A stretch of 64,000 bases of DNA from Prorocentrum cordatum (Eukaryota > Sar > Dinophyceae > Prorocentrales > Prorocentraceae). The stretch's first letter is position 1, and the number at the start of each line of letters is the position of its first letter. The notes under the pieces were generated by a model. It was not told the origin of the DNA, searched no databases, and saw only the letters and a program-made list of their open reading frames with translations. The position numbers and the translations under genes are program-made. The DNA lies in contig CAUYUJ010019937.1 in assembly GCA_963575745.1 (NCBI GenBank), forward strand, positions 431,562 to 495,561, given 5' to 3'. Below, in pieces: positions 18,987-29,975 of this stretch.

Positions 18987-19120
18987 GTCGTGCGCCTCTG
19001 CTGGTAAGTCGCCACGAGCCTCGAGATCTCTCGAGTCGGCCTTGCGTCGCGCACTTCTGCGGCCAAGTGGCCACGAGCCTCGAGATCGCTCGAGTCAGGC
19101 TTGCGTCGTGCGCCTGGTTT
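18951..19120. repeat. 60-bp tandem repeat, three units
   Basis: GCCACGAGCCTCGAGATC-type units start near 18951, 19011 and 19070. The first overlaps the end of the preceding open frame. Confidence 0.8.
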
Positions 19121-19458
19121 AACTTCCTTTTCTTCCTCCTCCTCCATCATCGTCGCCATCTTCATCGCCATCATGATACCTTCCCAGGGAAAATCCTTTA
19201 TTATCCCCGCGGGAACCGCGAAGTTTATTCTCCCAGGGGGGTTATTATCGCCCGCGATCGGTTACACCTGTCCCCTGCCTCCCCGCGGCACCTCCCTCCT
19301 CTCTCCTCGTTGGCGACTGGTCCTGCGCTGGCCGGCCGTTGGGGCGAGAGGCCCCGAGCGGGGCGCTCCGCCCGAAATCGTGTGGCACGTCCCCCGCGCG
19401 GCCCAACCAGAGGACGATCATCGAGAACAAAAAAGAACCGTTAATCCTCATAACGCTA
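19121..19458. other. No gene recognised
   Basis: Pyrimidine-rich start (CTCCTCC and CATC repeats), then GC-rich sequence with poor coding character in all frames. Confidence 0.5.
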
Positions 19459-19520
19459 TGGCGACGTGGCCTCAGTGAGATCCCCGTCTTCGCAGTAGGG
19501 ACGATACATTTGGGCGGTGT
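19459..19520. repeat. Dispersed repeat family G, copy 1
   Basis: GCGACGTGGCCTCAGTGAG, CCCCGTCTTCGCAGTAGG and ATTTGGGCGGTGTCTG match 51369-51425. The first half also matches 24174-24205. Confidence 0.7.
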
Positions 19521-20060
19521 CTGCCCTGGCACATTGCAGAAAAGACAACATGTCCCTAATGTTTCGGGTCCTCGAAACTCGCGTCCCCTTCCCAAAGGGT
19601 CAGGGGGGTCCTTTCTGGATGAATCATGTTCTGAGAGCTCCATGATCACCGCGATGTAGCAAGCATAGCACTTGGGCACCCCAAGGGGACGCATGTCGGG
19701 CACAGCGCGCACGGTTGCCACCGCCTGGTCGGTGGCGAGACAAGAAATCCCAGACTGGTGACCTCACGGGGGATCGAATCGAACCATGTTCCAACATTTT
19801 GTGGCATTGGCTGGAAAACTGCCTTTTTTCGTGGCCGGCCGGGCGGGTGGTAATGGGGGGGGGGGACCGAAATTGGAGATGAAGGAGAAGATCCTAAACG
19901 TGGGCTTGAAAAGGGTTTTTTCTTCGGAGCCAGTTGGTGCCCAAAACGGGCCCCAAAATGCCCTTTCGGATTTGTTCATGACCCGCGATTTCGGTCACCC
20001 CCCGTTACCACCCGCCCGAAGGGAGGCGGCGCCTGATCTACGGCAGCGGAGCCGCGTTTC
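19521..20060. other. No gene recognised
   Basis: Mixed sequence with a G run near 19855-19865. The minus frame across 19245-19721 has no recognisable domain. Confidence 0.45.
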
Positions 20061-21224
20061 GTGCGGGGCGAACGCGAGTTCGCGAACATGCAGTACGCGA
20101 GCCAAGTACAGTCAGGTCTGCCAGCATGCCCGTCGGATGTTTTGTTTCCCGATGGGCCTGACAGAGAAAGCGTTGCCATTGCATCGATGGCACCGTATCT
20201 GTCAGTCGTTCGCGCCAAGGCGGCGGGGGGCGCAAGAAACACGACATTGATGCAGCCGTTTCGCCTGCTCCCGCGCCATCGGATGGGGCAAAGTAGATGG
20301 ATATCCCAAGGGCGGGATGCGCGCGCATTCGCCGGGGAGCCTCGTCGACGATCCGGGCGGCTGGCCCCCCTGAGCAGATGTGACGCCAATTGCCCTTTTG
20401 GGCGATCCGCCCCCTCTGCAGCCGCCGACGACACGGCCCCAGCTTGTCGGAGGCTCTTGCTGGCGCGACCTCCTGGTCGACGTCCAAGCTCTCCGCCGTG
20501 GTTGGGGCCCGGCGCTCCCCTCGGCGCGCTCGACGATGGGAGGGGCCGCCTTCTCGCCCGCCCGTGCAGCACGCAGGCGTCGCGGTCTCCCAGCGACCGA
20601 AGCAGGCTTTCCGTTTCCGCCACCCTGCCGTCGCGCCCGTCGTTTTCGTTGCAGCGACCGGCTGTTCCCCCATCCCCCACATCCGGGCTACCAGTCCCTC
20701 CCATTTTTTCCCCTCGCCTCGCCTGCGTGCCCGCCCGCCCCCCTCAGCGTCAACGCCCCCCCCCCCTTCCCCCTCATCACCCCCCCATTCGCCCATCCCT
20801 GCCGACCGCCCCCTTCACCCCCCACGCCGCCTGCGTCCCAGCCTGGCCCCCTCCCATGTTTTGTCTTCCCCTGCGGCCCTTGTCTCCCCCTGGCTCACCC
20901 CCCCCGCTCCAGCCTTCTGTGCCCGTGGGGGCCACCATTGCAAGACGTAGCCGTCATTATTGGATGGCCGCGGATGGCCGCGAACATTACCAGAGAGCCC
21001 GGGCGGCGGAACGGACCGTAGGGCAACATAATGCAGATCATATCCCCCATGCTGGAACCCATACGTGGCTTCTATTGCCGCGTTCCGAACGCCAGAGGAC
21101 CCAGTCGCCTGTGGCTGATTTCTGCCCCTTTTTATCCGCCCCGATTGCCCCCGTCGGATCAACAATAGACACGCGCTCGCCTGGATGGATATGCGCCAGG
21201 AGGCGAGGGTGGCTGCGTCGGTGA
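20061..21224 (+). other. 387-codon open frame, coding status doubtful
   Basis: A GTG-initiated frame open for 387 codons. The first about 110 codons look acceptable (MAPYLSVVRAKAAGGARN, MQPFRLLPRHRMGQSRW). The rest is Pro/Arg/Ser-rich, and comparably long frames exist on the other strand, as expected for GC-rich DNA. No motif or repeat partner was seen. Confidence 0.2.
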
Positions 21225-22459
21225 AGACGGCCGAAGTCGTTGTGCCATTTCGTAGGTAGGATACCAGGACGCAGCGGCACGACAACAGATTGGCCAGGAT
21301 CATATCTGCCGAAAACCACCGACGACCACCAGACCAGAATGATCCCAGAGGATTGAAGTGAGGCAAAACAACGGTTGAATCCGACGAGCTCGTATCGCTG
21401 GTTGTCCCCCAGGCTTTGTGGGCCGTGGAAACGACAGGGCATGTTTTTCCCTGTTCCGTCCTGTCGTTTTCTTGTTGGTTCCGACGGTGTTTTGTTCCGT
21501 CTCCGTGTGTTGTTTGCCGGTTCCAGGTCTAGCTCCAATTCTGGAACCGTTTTGGCTGCCTTTTCCAGTCACCGTTTTTTATGTGTTTGCCGTTTCATTT
21601 TTCAATATTTCGGAAACTGCGGGAAAAGATACGAGTTTGCCGTCTCCAGGGCCACATTTTCGCCAGGAGCCTTCATCACCCCTACCCTCCGCGGCGGCGT
21701 TTATCTACCACCATTGCCCGAGGAATCGGTCTTCGGAGAGTTCGGCAGGCAGCATGTGTGGATATACGCGGTGTGTTCGGGGCCAGCGTGCATCCACACC
21801 CTCCGACCTGTGGGGTCCCAGGGCGTTGGTTCCCCAGACGGCGGATGAGGGGTACATCCCCGCTTCGGCCCCCCTCCCCTCCTGTATACCCCTTCCGCCG
21901 GGGTCCGCCCACCCGTTCCGCCCGCACGCGCGCGCCCGTTTCTTCACCGCCTGTCGCCACCACGCCGGCCACTGCGTCTTGGGCTTCCGTGGCCGCGGGG
22001 CGCCGCATCCAGCCATGGGCGCTCGACGTGCGGGCCGGCGTCCTGCACGTGCCCCCCTTCCATCCCCCCCGCCCCGCCCCGCGCCGCGCGGGCTTGCGCG
22101 TCGGCGGGAGACCGGCCGAGGAGGCGCGGCTCGTCGGCGTTGCCTGCGGGGATGGGCTGGGCCATGGACGAATTACGGGTCCTGTGGGCTTTCAAAAGGC
22201 CGCCCGGCGAATGACTTTCCATCACCGAGCCCAGCGTGTGAGTACACAAAAACAGACCGACCAATGAGTATGTGTATAATCGCCGACGACATTGACGGCG
22301 CGGTCGTCCCATGCCGAAGCGGATCAATGCAGGAGTTTTGCGTTCCCCTTGCCAGGTTGCCCCCGCTTCCTTTCGATCCATGGTGGGTGGCCGGATATCC
22401 AGATCCGTGGATGGGCAATCGCTGGTCATGGGGTCTCGGGGCCCTTTTGGGGTCATGTT
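21225..22459. other. No gene recognised
   Basis: Moderate-GC unique sequence. Open frames are unremarkable and none has recognisable motifs. Confidence 0.45.
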
Positions 22460-22695
22460 TTTGTGTGTGTGTTGTGTGTGTGTGTGTTTCTGTTTGGTTT
22501 TTGTTTCGTGTGTGCTTGAGTGTGTGCGTGTGTGTGTGTGTAAATGTGCGTGTGTGTGTGTGTGTGCGTGTGTGTGTGTGCGTGTGTGTGTGTGCGTGTG
22601 TGTGTGTGTGAGATTGAGTGTGTGTGTGTGTGTGTGTCAGGGGGGTGCGCGTGTGTGTGTGTATGTCTGCGTGTGTGTGTGTGTTTGTGTGTGTG

Positions 22696-22731
<36 letters not shown>

Positions 22732-23255
22732 TGTGCGCGTGGCGTGGTGTGCGTGTGCGTGTGCGTGTGCGTGTGCGTGTGCGTGTGCGTGTGCGTGTGC
22801 GTGCTCGTGTGCGCGTGCGTGTGCGTGCGCGTGCGCGTGCGCATGCGCGTTCGCGTGCGCGTGCGCGTGCGCGTGCGCGTGCGCGGGCGTGTGTGTGTGT
22901 GTGTGTGTTGTGTGTGTGTGTGTTGTGCGTTGTGTGTGTGTTGTGTGTGTGTGTGTGTGTGTGTGTTTTGTGTGTTTTCTGCTTGTGTGTTGTGTGAGTG
23001 TTGTGTGTTGTGTGTTTGTGGTGTGTGTGTTGTGTGTTGTGTGCGTTGTGTGTGTTGTGTGCGTGTGTGTGTGTTGTGTGTTGTGTGTGTGCGTGGTGTG
23101 TTGTATGATTTGTGTGTGTTGTGTGTTGTGTGTGGCGTGTTGTGTGTGTTGTGTGTGTGTGTGTTGTGTGCACGTGTGTGTGCGTATGTGCGTGTGTTGT
23201 GTGTGTCTGTGTTTGTGTTTGTGTGTGTGTTTGTGTATGTGCTTGTGTGTGTTAG
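22460..23255. repeat. GT/GC dinucleotide tract of about 800 bp
   Basis: Alternating purine-pyrimidine GT, GC and TTGTG sequence, a candidate Z-DNA-forming tract. Val/Cys frames (plus) and Thr/His frames (minus) of up to 388 codons are artefacts. Confidence 0.95.
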
Positions 23256-24173
23256 GGGCCCCATGCGCCTTCTGGGGCTGAAAGGGTCGAATGGTCGGTT
23301 CGAACTCATCGTCGTGGGGGGGAATGTGAGGGGGCAGTCGCGGGGCCCCCGTTGGACAGTCTTGGGCGCGGGCTGTTTCGGGGCCGCCTTGGGCCGTCCA
23401 GGGGCCCTGTTTGGGACCTCTCATACCGTGTTGGGGTAGTCCCGGTGGCCTGTTGGGTCGTCGCTTGAGCGTCGGAAGCTCAAATAAAAAAAGGAGAGCC
23501 CGAAGAGCAGTGCAACATGTGTGGGGTATCATTACCTTTGGCCCCTCGAGGCCCTCGTGGGGCGGTTCTTCTGTCCGCCCTGGGACATTTCGAGGTCGTG
23601 ATGGCCGTCGTGGAACCATCTTGGGCCGTCATGGGGCCAAAGTGGCCCGTCTTGTAACGATATCTGGCCGTCTTCGGACTTGGGCTTCGAGGGCGCGAAT
23701 TTGTTGCATTTTGGAAAGAGGGGTAGGGTCTCGGGAAAACGTGGCGGTGCATGCGCGCGGGCGCGCTTACAAATTGGGTGAGGGGGTTTGGGCCTTCGAG
23801 CATCAGACAAGCCCTCGCAGGCAACACCTGGCATTCTGGCGCGCCCCGGTGGCGGATTCTGCGGGCGAGAGTGGGGCGAGGACGACACGGAGAGATCGGA
23901 GGCGAGGGCTGGGGGAGGAGGGGAGAGGGTCGAGGACGAGGGGGAGCGAGAAATCGGAACCTCGGCGAGGGCGAGGTCGAGGGCGGGGGGGAGGAGGGGC
24001 GGGGGCGGGGGCGGAGAACAGCACAAGAAACACCGGGGGGGGGGCAGGGCGGAGGCCCCCCCGCCGCCGCCGTCCGACGCCGACTCGGCACCGCCCGGAC
24101 GTGTGCAGTCCTGTTCTCGGCGAAGACCATCGATCATCGAGAACTGGAGAAGCCCGAACCCTGACAACATAGT
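23256..24173. other. No gene recognised
   Basis: GC-rich sequence with a GAGGCGAGG-type purine tract (about 23870-24050). Overlapping long frames on both strands lack motifs. Confidence 0.5.
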
Positions 24174-24210
24174 GAAGACGTGGCCTCACTGAGGCCCCCG
24201 TTTTTTTTTT
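24174..24210. repeat. Dispersed repeat family G, copy 2 (partial)
   Basis: GAAGACGTGGCCTCACTGAGG followed by CCCCGT and a T run. The first about 35 bp match the copies at 19.46 and 51.37 kb. Confidence 0.65.
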
Positions 24211-24929
24211 TGAGTAGCATCAATGGGGGTGATCAGTTTTGGCGACCCGATTCGATCCATCTGCAGAGACGAGCCCCCGTCCCCAATACTGTGGCCCTCC
24301 CATCTTAGGCCCTCTCCCACGGGGTTCGGGGTCCTCTTTGGGTTAGTCAGCTGAGGAGCGCGTTGGATCACCTTGGGGACAAAGCGTGCGAAATCGAACA
24401 CAGCGCACGGAATGGACGCCCGAGCGATGGCCAGCTTTCGGTGCCGGAAGACTTTGGGCGTATTCTGCGAAGTCCAGGAAATGTCAAGCCATTGCTGGTC
24501 ATTTGCGGAGATTCCCCTTGGGCCGTTTGATGCTTCCTGGGGGCCTTTGGGGGGCCTCTTGGGGCCTCTTGGGCTCATCTTAGGATTTCCGTCGAACATC
24601 CGTCCGACGGAGCGTTTCCCACGCCAAGTCTCCAGCAGAGCACCCCAGTAGCAGCAGTGGGCACGGGCCCGTAGGACTCGTGAGACTTGTAGGACTTCTG
24701 CGTCGTGTGGGGCCTGTGGGTTCTGAAGGGCCTCTGTGGCCCTGATGACCTATATCAGGCGATCGCAAACGTGGATCAAGTGGGCGTGGATTCGCGACGG
24801 GTGCCGCTTCCATGAAAAATCACGGATTTCCGCCGACGGACAAGGCGGCACCGGCCTTATTTTGGGGAGGGCACCTCCCCCGATCCATGGATTTGGCGAC
24901 CGCGCGCCAAATCCGTGGATCGTTAACCC
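24211..24929. other. No gene; short minisatellite at 24530-24580
   Basis: Unique sequence with a GGGGCCTCTTGGGGCC patch similar to 6.5 and 42.4 kb. Nothing coding recognised. Confidence 0.5.
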
Positions 24930-25600
24930 ATGTCTGCGCGCCCCGGGTATAGGGCTTGCGGGACATGTGGGGCAAGTGGGACCTGTGGAACTCGAGCGCC
25001 CTGTGGGAACCAGTGGGACTTGTGGGGCCCGTGTGACCTGTGGGACGTGTGCGACCTTCTGAATCTCTGGGATCGATGGGGTCCGCGAGACCTGAGGGAC
25101 TTGTGGGACCTGTCGATCTTGTGAACATTGTGGGGCTTGTGAGACCTGTAGGACCAGTGGAACAAGTGCGGTCAGTACGACGTGCAGGAATTGTGGGGCC
25201 CGCGGGACCTGGGGCACACGGGGCACTCCGAGCCTGTGGGACCTGTGGGGCATGTGGGACGCGTAGGACCGCTCGGGCCTGTGAGACTTGCGGGAGCTAT
25301 GGGACCTGCGCGGCATTGCGATTTGTGGTATTTGTGGCGTCCGTGCGACTTGTGGGACCTGTGGAATTTGTGGGGCTTGTGGGACCTGCGGGACATGTGA
25401 GACCTGACCTGTGGGACTTCTGTGGCCGATGGTGCCGATGAGACTTGCGACACCTGTGTGACCTGTGGGGCCTGTGTGACTTGATGGACCTGTGAGACCT
25501 GTGGGTCCTGCGAGACCTGCCAGCCTTTTGGAACTTGTTGGGCGTGTGCGACCTGTGGAACCTGTGGGACCTGTGGTGTGGGACCCGTGGGACGTAGAGG
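24930..25600. repeat. 9-bp GTGGGACCT minisatellite (first block)
   Basis: Degenerate GTGGGACCT/GTGGGACTT units. Because the unit is 9 bp, one plus frame gives Gly-Pro-Val and one minus frame gives Pro-Thr-Gly, both collagen-like. There is no flanking coding context. Confidence 0.9.
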
Positions 25601-25781
25601 GGCACCTACACGCTCGGTTCTGGCGGCGTGGCCAGACAACGGCGAACAGCCCTGCGCATGCGGGGGTTCGGAGGCTTGGCGAGATCCGTAAGCCTGCCCT
25701 GAGAGGGGCCAATGGGCGACTACACGGTCCTCGTTGGCACATCTCGGATGTTTGAGTTGCCAAACGAAGGCGCATTGTGTG

Positions 25782-26580
25782 TTACGCCGCTTCATTCTGC
25801 CGCCAACTCACGACACCAAAGTTAGGACTGGCTTTGCCGAGCCCCAGGGTTCTAGTGGTCGCATACTGGTAGCACCGCTTGCAAAACAGGAGCGTATCTC
25901 TAACCTCGGCCTCTGAGTGCGGGGTGAGCGCGCACCACTCGATATCGTGCGTGTGGGCAAACCGGGTCACACGCTTGAAACGTTGAGGCGCCTCTTCTGG
26001 TCGGCAATCCTTCCGATCGAGACCACTAGATGGGATCACCTTCGACCTCAAACATCGCTTGCACTGCCCCCTGGACGGGCCGACCTGAAGAAACCCGCGA
26101 GCAATCTTGCAGGTTGGGACCTTACGGGTGGTGGCCCGTTGCAGAAATGTCCACTCGTCTCGAGGGGTTGGCCCCAACTCGAGCACACGTGAGGCAGCAT
26201 ACCGAAATTATTTTACCCGAGCCAGTTTGTCTTATAGTGAGACGAGGGTTGGGCCAAGCTCATCGTACAGCTTGCAGGCCATCTTTGCCGCTTGGTCAGC
26301 CTGGTCATTGAACCAGGGTCGTCACTCAGACGGGGTCTCGGGGCTCCCGGGAACCTCGACGTGGGCCTTCTTCTCGAGGAGCTTCCGAAACGCCCCATCT
26401 TGCTGAGCAACGCACCTCTAAGCACTGGCAAATCGGCCTTTCGGGGCCGCACCTCTGAAGACCCCAAGACGGCCCACAGAGCGCACGGCATTACAGTCGC
26501 TCATATAGCTACACGTGCCATCGTTGAAACGAGCTCCAGATTCGTACGCCGCGTGCTCTGGACTACCTGTGGGACTTGTG
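25782..26580 (-). pseudogene. Retroelement relic: RNase H end and C-terminal Cys knuckles
   Basis: Read on the minus strand, successive frames give [15 protein letters not shown] and [13 protein letters not shown] (RNase H-like E and D motifs). After stops these are followed by WFNDQADQAAKMACK, an N-D-Q-A-D motif like the last RNase H aspartate. An uninterrupted 134-codon frame then carries two cysteine knuckles, QCKRCLRSK and LLFCKRCYQYATTRTLGL. This order matches the C-terminal half of dinoflagellate LINE-like polyproteins as I know them. In-frame stops and frame changes show it is dead. The 5' end is cut by the 9-bp minisatellite near 26570, so the reverse transcriptase is missing. Confidence 0.65.
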
Positions 26581-26735
26581 GGACCAGTCGGACCCGTGGG
26601 GCCTGTGGGGCCTGTGGGATTTGTGGGACCCGTGGGACTTCTGGGACCTGTGGGACCTGTGGCACCTGTGGGACCTGTGGCACTTGTGGCACTTGTGAGA
26701 CCTTTTGGACCCATGGGACCTGTGCGGCCTGTACG
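26565..26735. repeat. 9-bp GTGGGACCT minisatellite (second block)
   Basis: Same unit as 24.93-25.60 kb, lying at the truncated end of the retroelement relic. The two blocks bracket the relic. Confidence 0.9.
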
Positions 26736-26944
26736 ACCTGCGGGATCGTGGCAGTCCGAGCACCAGACGCTGCCAGCGTGGAGGCGAGAGCACGACGCTT
26801 GTTCACACCGTGATCATGTCGGAGGCGAGACGGCTGCCGGACAGGGGGCGGTCTCGGGCGCCAGGTCTTCACCGTGGTGGCTGGCATGGAGGCCAGGGCA
26901 CGATTCCATGGGCTTGCTTTCCACCACCACCATAAGCTGGAGGG

Positions 26945-27085
26945 GGAAGGAGGTGGAGGATGAGGAGGAGGAGGACGAAGAGGAGGAGGAGGAGGAGGAG
27001 GAGGAGGAGGAGGACGAAGAGGAGGAGGAGGAGGACGGAGAGGAGGAGGAGGAGGAGGAGGAGGATGAGGAGGAGGAGGAGGACC
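26945..27085. repeat. GAG microsatellite
   Basis: GAG/GAC triplets ending in a C run. Poly-Glu/Pro/Leu frames are artefacts. Confidence 0.95.
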
Positions 27086-28160
27086 CCCCCCCCTCCTACT
27101 TGTGGCGTTGGCGATGGAAAAGAAGCCAACCACGATCCCTGCATCCATTCTCATTCTCAGGAAGTCTCAGACGACAGTGCCGCGGAAACGCTGAGAGCAC
27201 GGCCATATGAGCGACGCAACAAAAACGGTGCCGTCTGTGCCGACATCGGTGCGTAAGCTGTCCGCGTAAGGTCGCGCGTGAGCGCCCTCGTGTCCAATGC
27301 AGCGTTCCGCGCTGGCGGCCCGCGTAAGCCACCGCGTAAGGTCGCTATGTCATCTCGCGTAAGGTCCGTTTTTGATTGTCGTTCATCCGTACTTCAGTTC
27401 GGTTGCAGGGACTCGCGGCCGCCCGGGCCAAAGATGTACCCGGCATCAGGGCGAGAGCATGATGTCTGAATCACACCTGCGGAAGTCTCCGGCGAAACCG
27501 CCTCCGGATCGGGCGACTGGGGGCTCCCCGCCCCTCCTGTGTGACTCTGCTTTTTTTTTGTGGGGGGGGCGGCACAGTCCTTCGAACCTTTTGGCGAAAA
27601 TCCATCGGGGAAAGATGAGATTGCATGGAGAATGTCATTGAGATGTGTTGCGGGGCACCCGCTGAAGCGTTTGCTAAGTGTCCGAATTTCCGCCAAACTT
27701 CCGTCCACTGGAGCGACGCTCGCGAGGTGGTTCCTTCACCTACAACAGTGGAGCTCCATTTCCAGCGCTTACCACACGTAGGGTTTGTCATAGAGCCTTC
27801 GTCCCACTTAACGACGCTCACTCCGCCGCGCTGGCTATGTGTATCAACAAAAGCAGCGCTCCCATTTAAGGAGTTGCCGTGTTCCTAGATGTTCATCGAG
27901 CCTCAATGTTCGTGGTGATGCATTGTTACGAAGCTTCAGTCAGAAGTGAGTGTATGTTTTCGGATGCATGTGATGGGCAGATGTTCGTGAACTCGTTGTT
28001 CAGTTGTTGTTTTGTTCTGGTTGTCGGATGCATGTCTTCTCGACTTGGGCGTAGACGTTGGGGTGGTGCCGCGCTTTGTGCGTGGCGCAGGTTCGATGCA
28101 GTGGGAGCGATCCCCCTGCATCGTTGAAGCTGTTGCAAGTTTCAAATTCCGGGTTCATGC
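27086..28160. other. No gene supported
   Basis: Moderate-GC unique sequence. The minus frame 27471-27821 (WRKFGHLANASAGAPQH and following) looks somewhat protein-like but shows no motif I can name. Confidence 0.4.
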
Positions 28161-28420
28161 AGTGGAAACTCATGCGTAGGAACACCCTTCTTGCCTCCAG
28201 GGTGCCCCGGGTTTCTTGGGTATCGATGGTTGTGCTGTGGAAAGCGCTACGTTCCCACACCAAAAATCGGTGGACGTCCTGGGGTCTCAGGGCTGGGTTT
28301 CTTGTGGAAGGTTTCTTGTGGTCGAGCCCCTCCTGTAGGCGAAACGCTCGGCCCGCCCCACCGGCAACCAGGATGTGTTTTACCTATCAAGACAAGGGTG
28401 GGAGGCGGATGAGGCGAGGA
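28161..28420. repeat. Dispersed repeat family D, copy 1
   Basis: About 260 bp from GTGGAAACTCATGCG through TTGCCTCCAGGGTGCC, GGTGGACGTCCTGGGG and GAAACGCTCGGCCCGCCCC to GGAGGCGGATGAGGCGAGG. Near-full copy at 32748-32990, partial copy at 36969-37150, all in the same orientation. Confidence 0.85.
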
Positions 28421-28572
28421 GGAGGAGGAGGAGGTTCGAGGGGAGGACGAGGGGACAGAAGGAAGAGGGGAATGCGAGGGGAAAGAAGAGAAGAAGGAGC
28501 TGGGAAGATGGCAAGAGGCCCTTGGAAGACGCAGAAAAAAACAGAAGGGGGATGGCGGGATTACATGAGCGG
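28421..28572. repeat. GAGGA purine tract
   Basis: Low-complexity GGAGGA/GGGGA sequence. Confidence 0.7.
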
Positions 28573-28712
28573 TGATGTTCCTCGATGTGGAGCCCGAGTT
28601 TCTGTACGCCGACAGCGCCGGTCTATCGCAAACGCCTCCGATGTATCGCAGATGCATCGGCGATACGGCGCAATCCTCCGACACCATCTATTCGGATCCC
28701 ATCTTGGAGGCC
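28573..28712. mobile_element. CATCG-palindrome element family C, copy 2
   Basis: Carries GATGTGGAGCCCGAGTTTCT, CGATGTATCGCAGATGCATC and the right end AATCCTCCGACACCATCTAT followed by TCGGATCCCATCTT. The same order occurs at 49304-49536 and 63162-63352. Confidence 0.75.
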
Positions 28713-29046
28713 TGATAGTTTTGAATGCGTGATTGCTTCATTTTGAAAGGTAAGCGCAGTGTAGTGGGGGTGAGAGACGCGCCCAAGGATTCATAGTTTT
28801 CCTGGACGACTTCGGAAGATAATGCGTAAACAACTTGCTAGGTTCAGTTACAGAGCTACGTTGCGGCTTGCACTTCTGGCTCCCATTTCTTGCTTGATAC
28901 CCCTTTGCCTTAAATTTAGTGTTTGATATGATGTTCATATCCGTAAGGGCTTCGCCCCCTGCCGCCGGCCCCCTCTCTCGGAGACTGGGCCATGGAAGAG
29001 CGAAATCATGAGGCTTTGGCTTCGCCGTGAAGCAGTGTCAGGACCT
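28713..29046. other. No gene recognised
   Basis: AT-richer unique sequence upstream of the 73.5-bp array. Confidence 0.5.
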
Positions 29047-29975
29047 GTTTGTTTTTCGACCCTGACTCTACGGATCTGCGTGAACGGTGCCGCCGAATTT
29101 CAAAAATGTGGCAAGTCCCCTCTGTGTTTTGGACCCTGACCCTGCCGATCTGCGTGAGGAGTGCCACCGAATTTTAGAAATGTGGCAAGTTCCTTTTTGT
29201 TTGCGGACCCTGACCCCGCCGATCTGCGTGAGGGGTGCCACCGAATTTCAGACATGTGGCAAATCCCCGATGTGTTTTGGACCCTGACCTTGCCGATCTG
29301 CGTGAGGGGTGCCACCGAATTTTAGAAATGTGGCAAATCCCTTCTGTTTTTGGACCCTCACCCCGCCGATCTGCGTGAGGGGTGCCAGCCCATTTTTAGA
29401 AATGTGGCAAATCCCTTGTGTTGTTGCACCCTGACCCCGCCGATCTGCGTGAGGGGTGCCACCGAATTTCAGAAATGTGGCAAATCCCCTGTGTGTTTTG
29501 GACCCTGACCTTGCCGATGTGCGTGAGGGGTGCCGCCGAATTTCAGAAATGTGGCAAATCCTTTTTTGTTTTTGGATCCTGACCCCGCCGATCTGCATGA
29601 GGGGTGCCGCCGAATTTCAGACACATGGCGAATCCCTTGTGTTTTTGGACCCTGACGCCGCCGATCTGCGTGAGGGGTGCCACCGAATTTCAGAAACGTT
29701 GCAAATCCCTTGTGTTTTTTGGACCCTCACCCCGCCGATCTGCGTGAGGGGTGCCGCCGAATTTCAGAAACGTTGCAAATCCCTTGTGTTTTTGGACCCT
29801 GACCCTGCCGATCTGCGTGAGGGGTGCCACCGAATTTCAGACATGTGGCAAATTCCTTGTGTTTTTGGACCCTGACCTTGCCGATCTGCGTGGGGGCTGC
29901 CACCGGATTTCAGAAATGTTGCACATTCCTTGTGTTTTCGACCCTGACCCTTCCGATCTGCGTGAGGGGTGTGAA
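29047..29975. repeat. 73.5-bp tandem array, about 13 units
   Basis: CCGATCTGCGTGAGGGGTGC recurs at 29145, 29219, 29293, 29366, 29440, 29514, 29587, 29661, 29735, 29808, 29881 and 29953, plus a diverged unit near 29072. Spacing is 72-74 bp with a mean of about 73.5. Each unit also contains GAATTTCAGAAATGTGGCAA and TTTTTGGACCCTGACC. Because the period is not a multiple of 3 and the unit lacks stops, open frames persist on both strands. Confidence 0.95.

Noticed and set aside
20038-20796. Minus-strand gene opposite the 387-codon frame
   Set aside because: Both strands are open over the same GC-rich stretch, which is typical of composition-driven frames. Neither has motifs.
22173-23619. Long Thr/His (minus) and Val/Cys (plus) frames of up to 388 codons
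   Set aside because: They lie within the GT dinucleotide tract and are expected from its sequence.
24930-25600. Collagen-like Gly-X-Y open frames on both strands
   Set aside because: They come from a degenerate 9-bp GTGGGACCT minisatellite: the unit gives Gly-Pro-Val on one strand and Pro-Thr-Gly on the other. There is no flanking coding character, signal peptide or conserved end.
29047-29975. CRISPR-like array
   Set aside because: The whole 73.5-bp unit is conserved with no variable spacers, no cas genes are present, and the context is eukaryotic.
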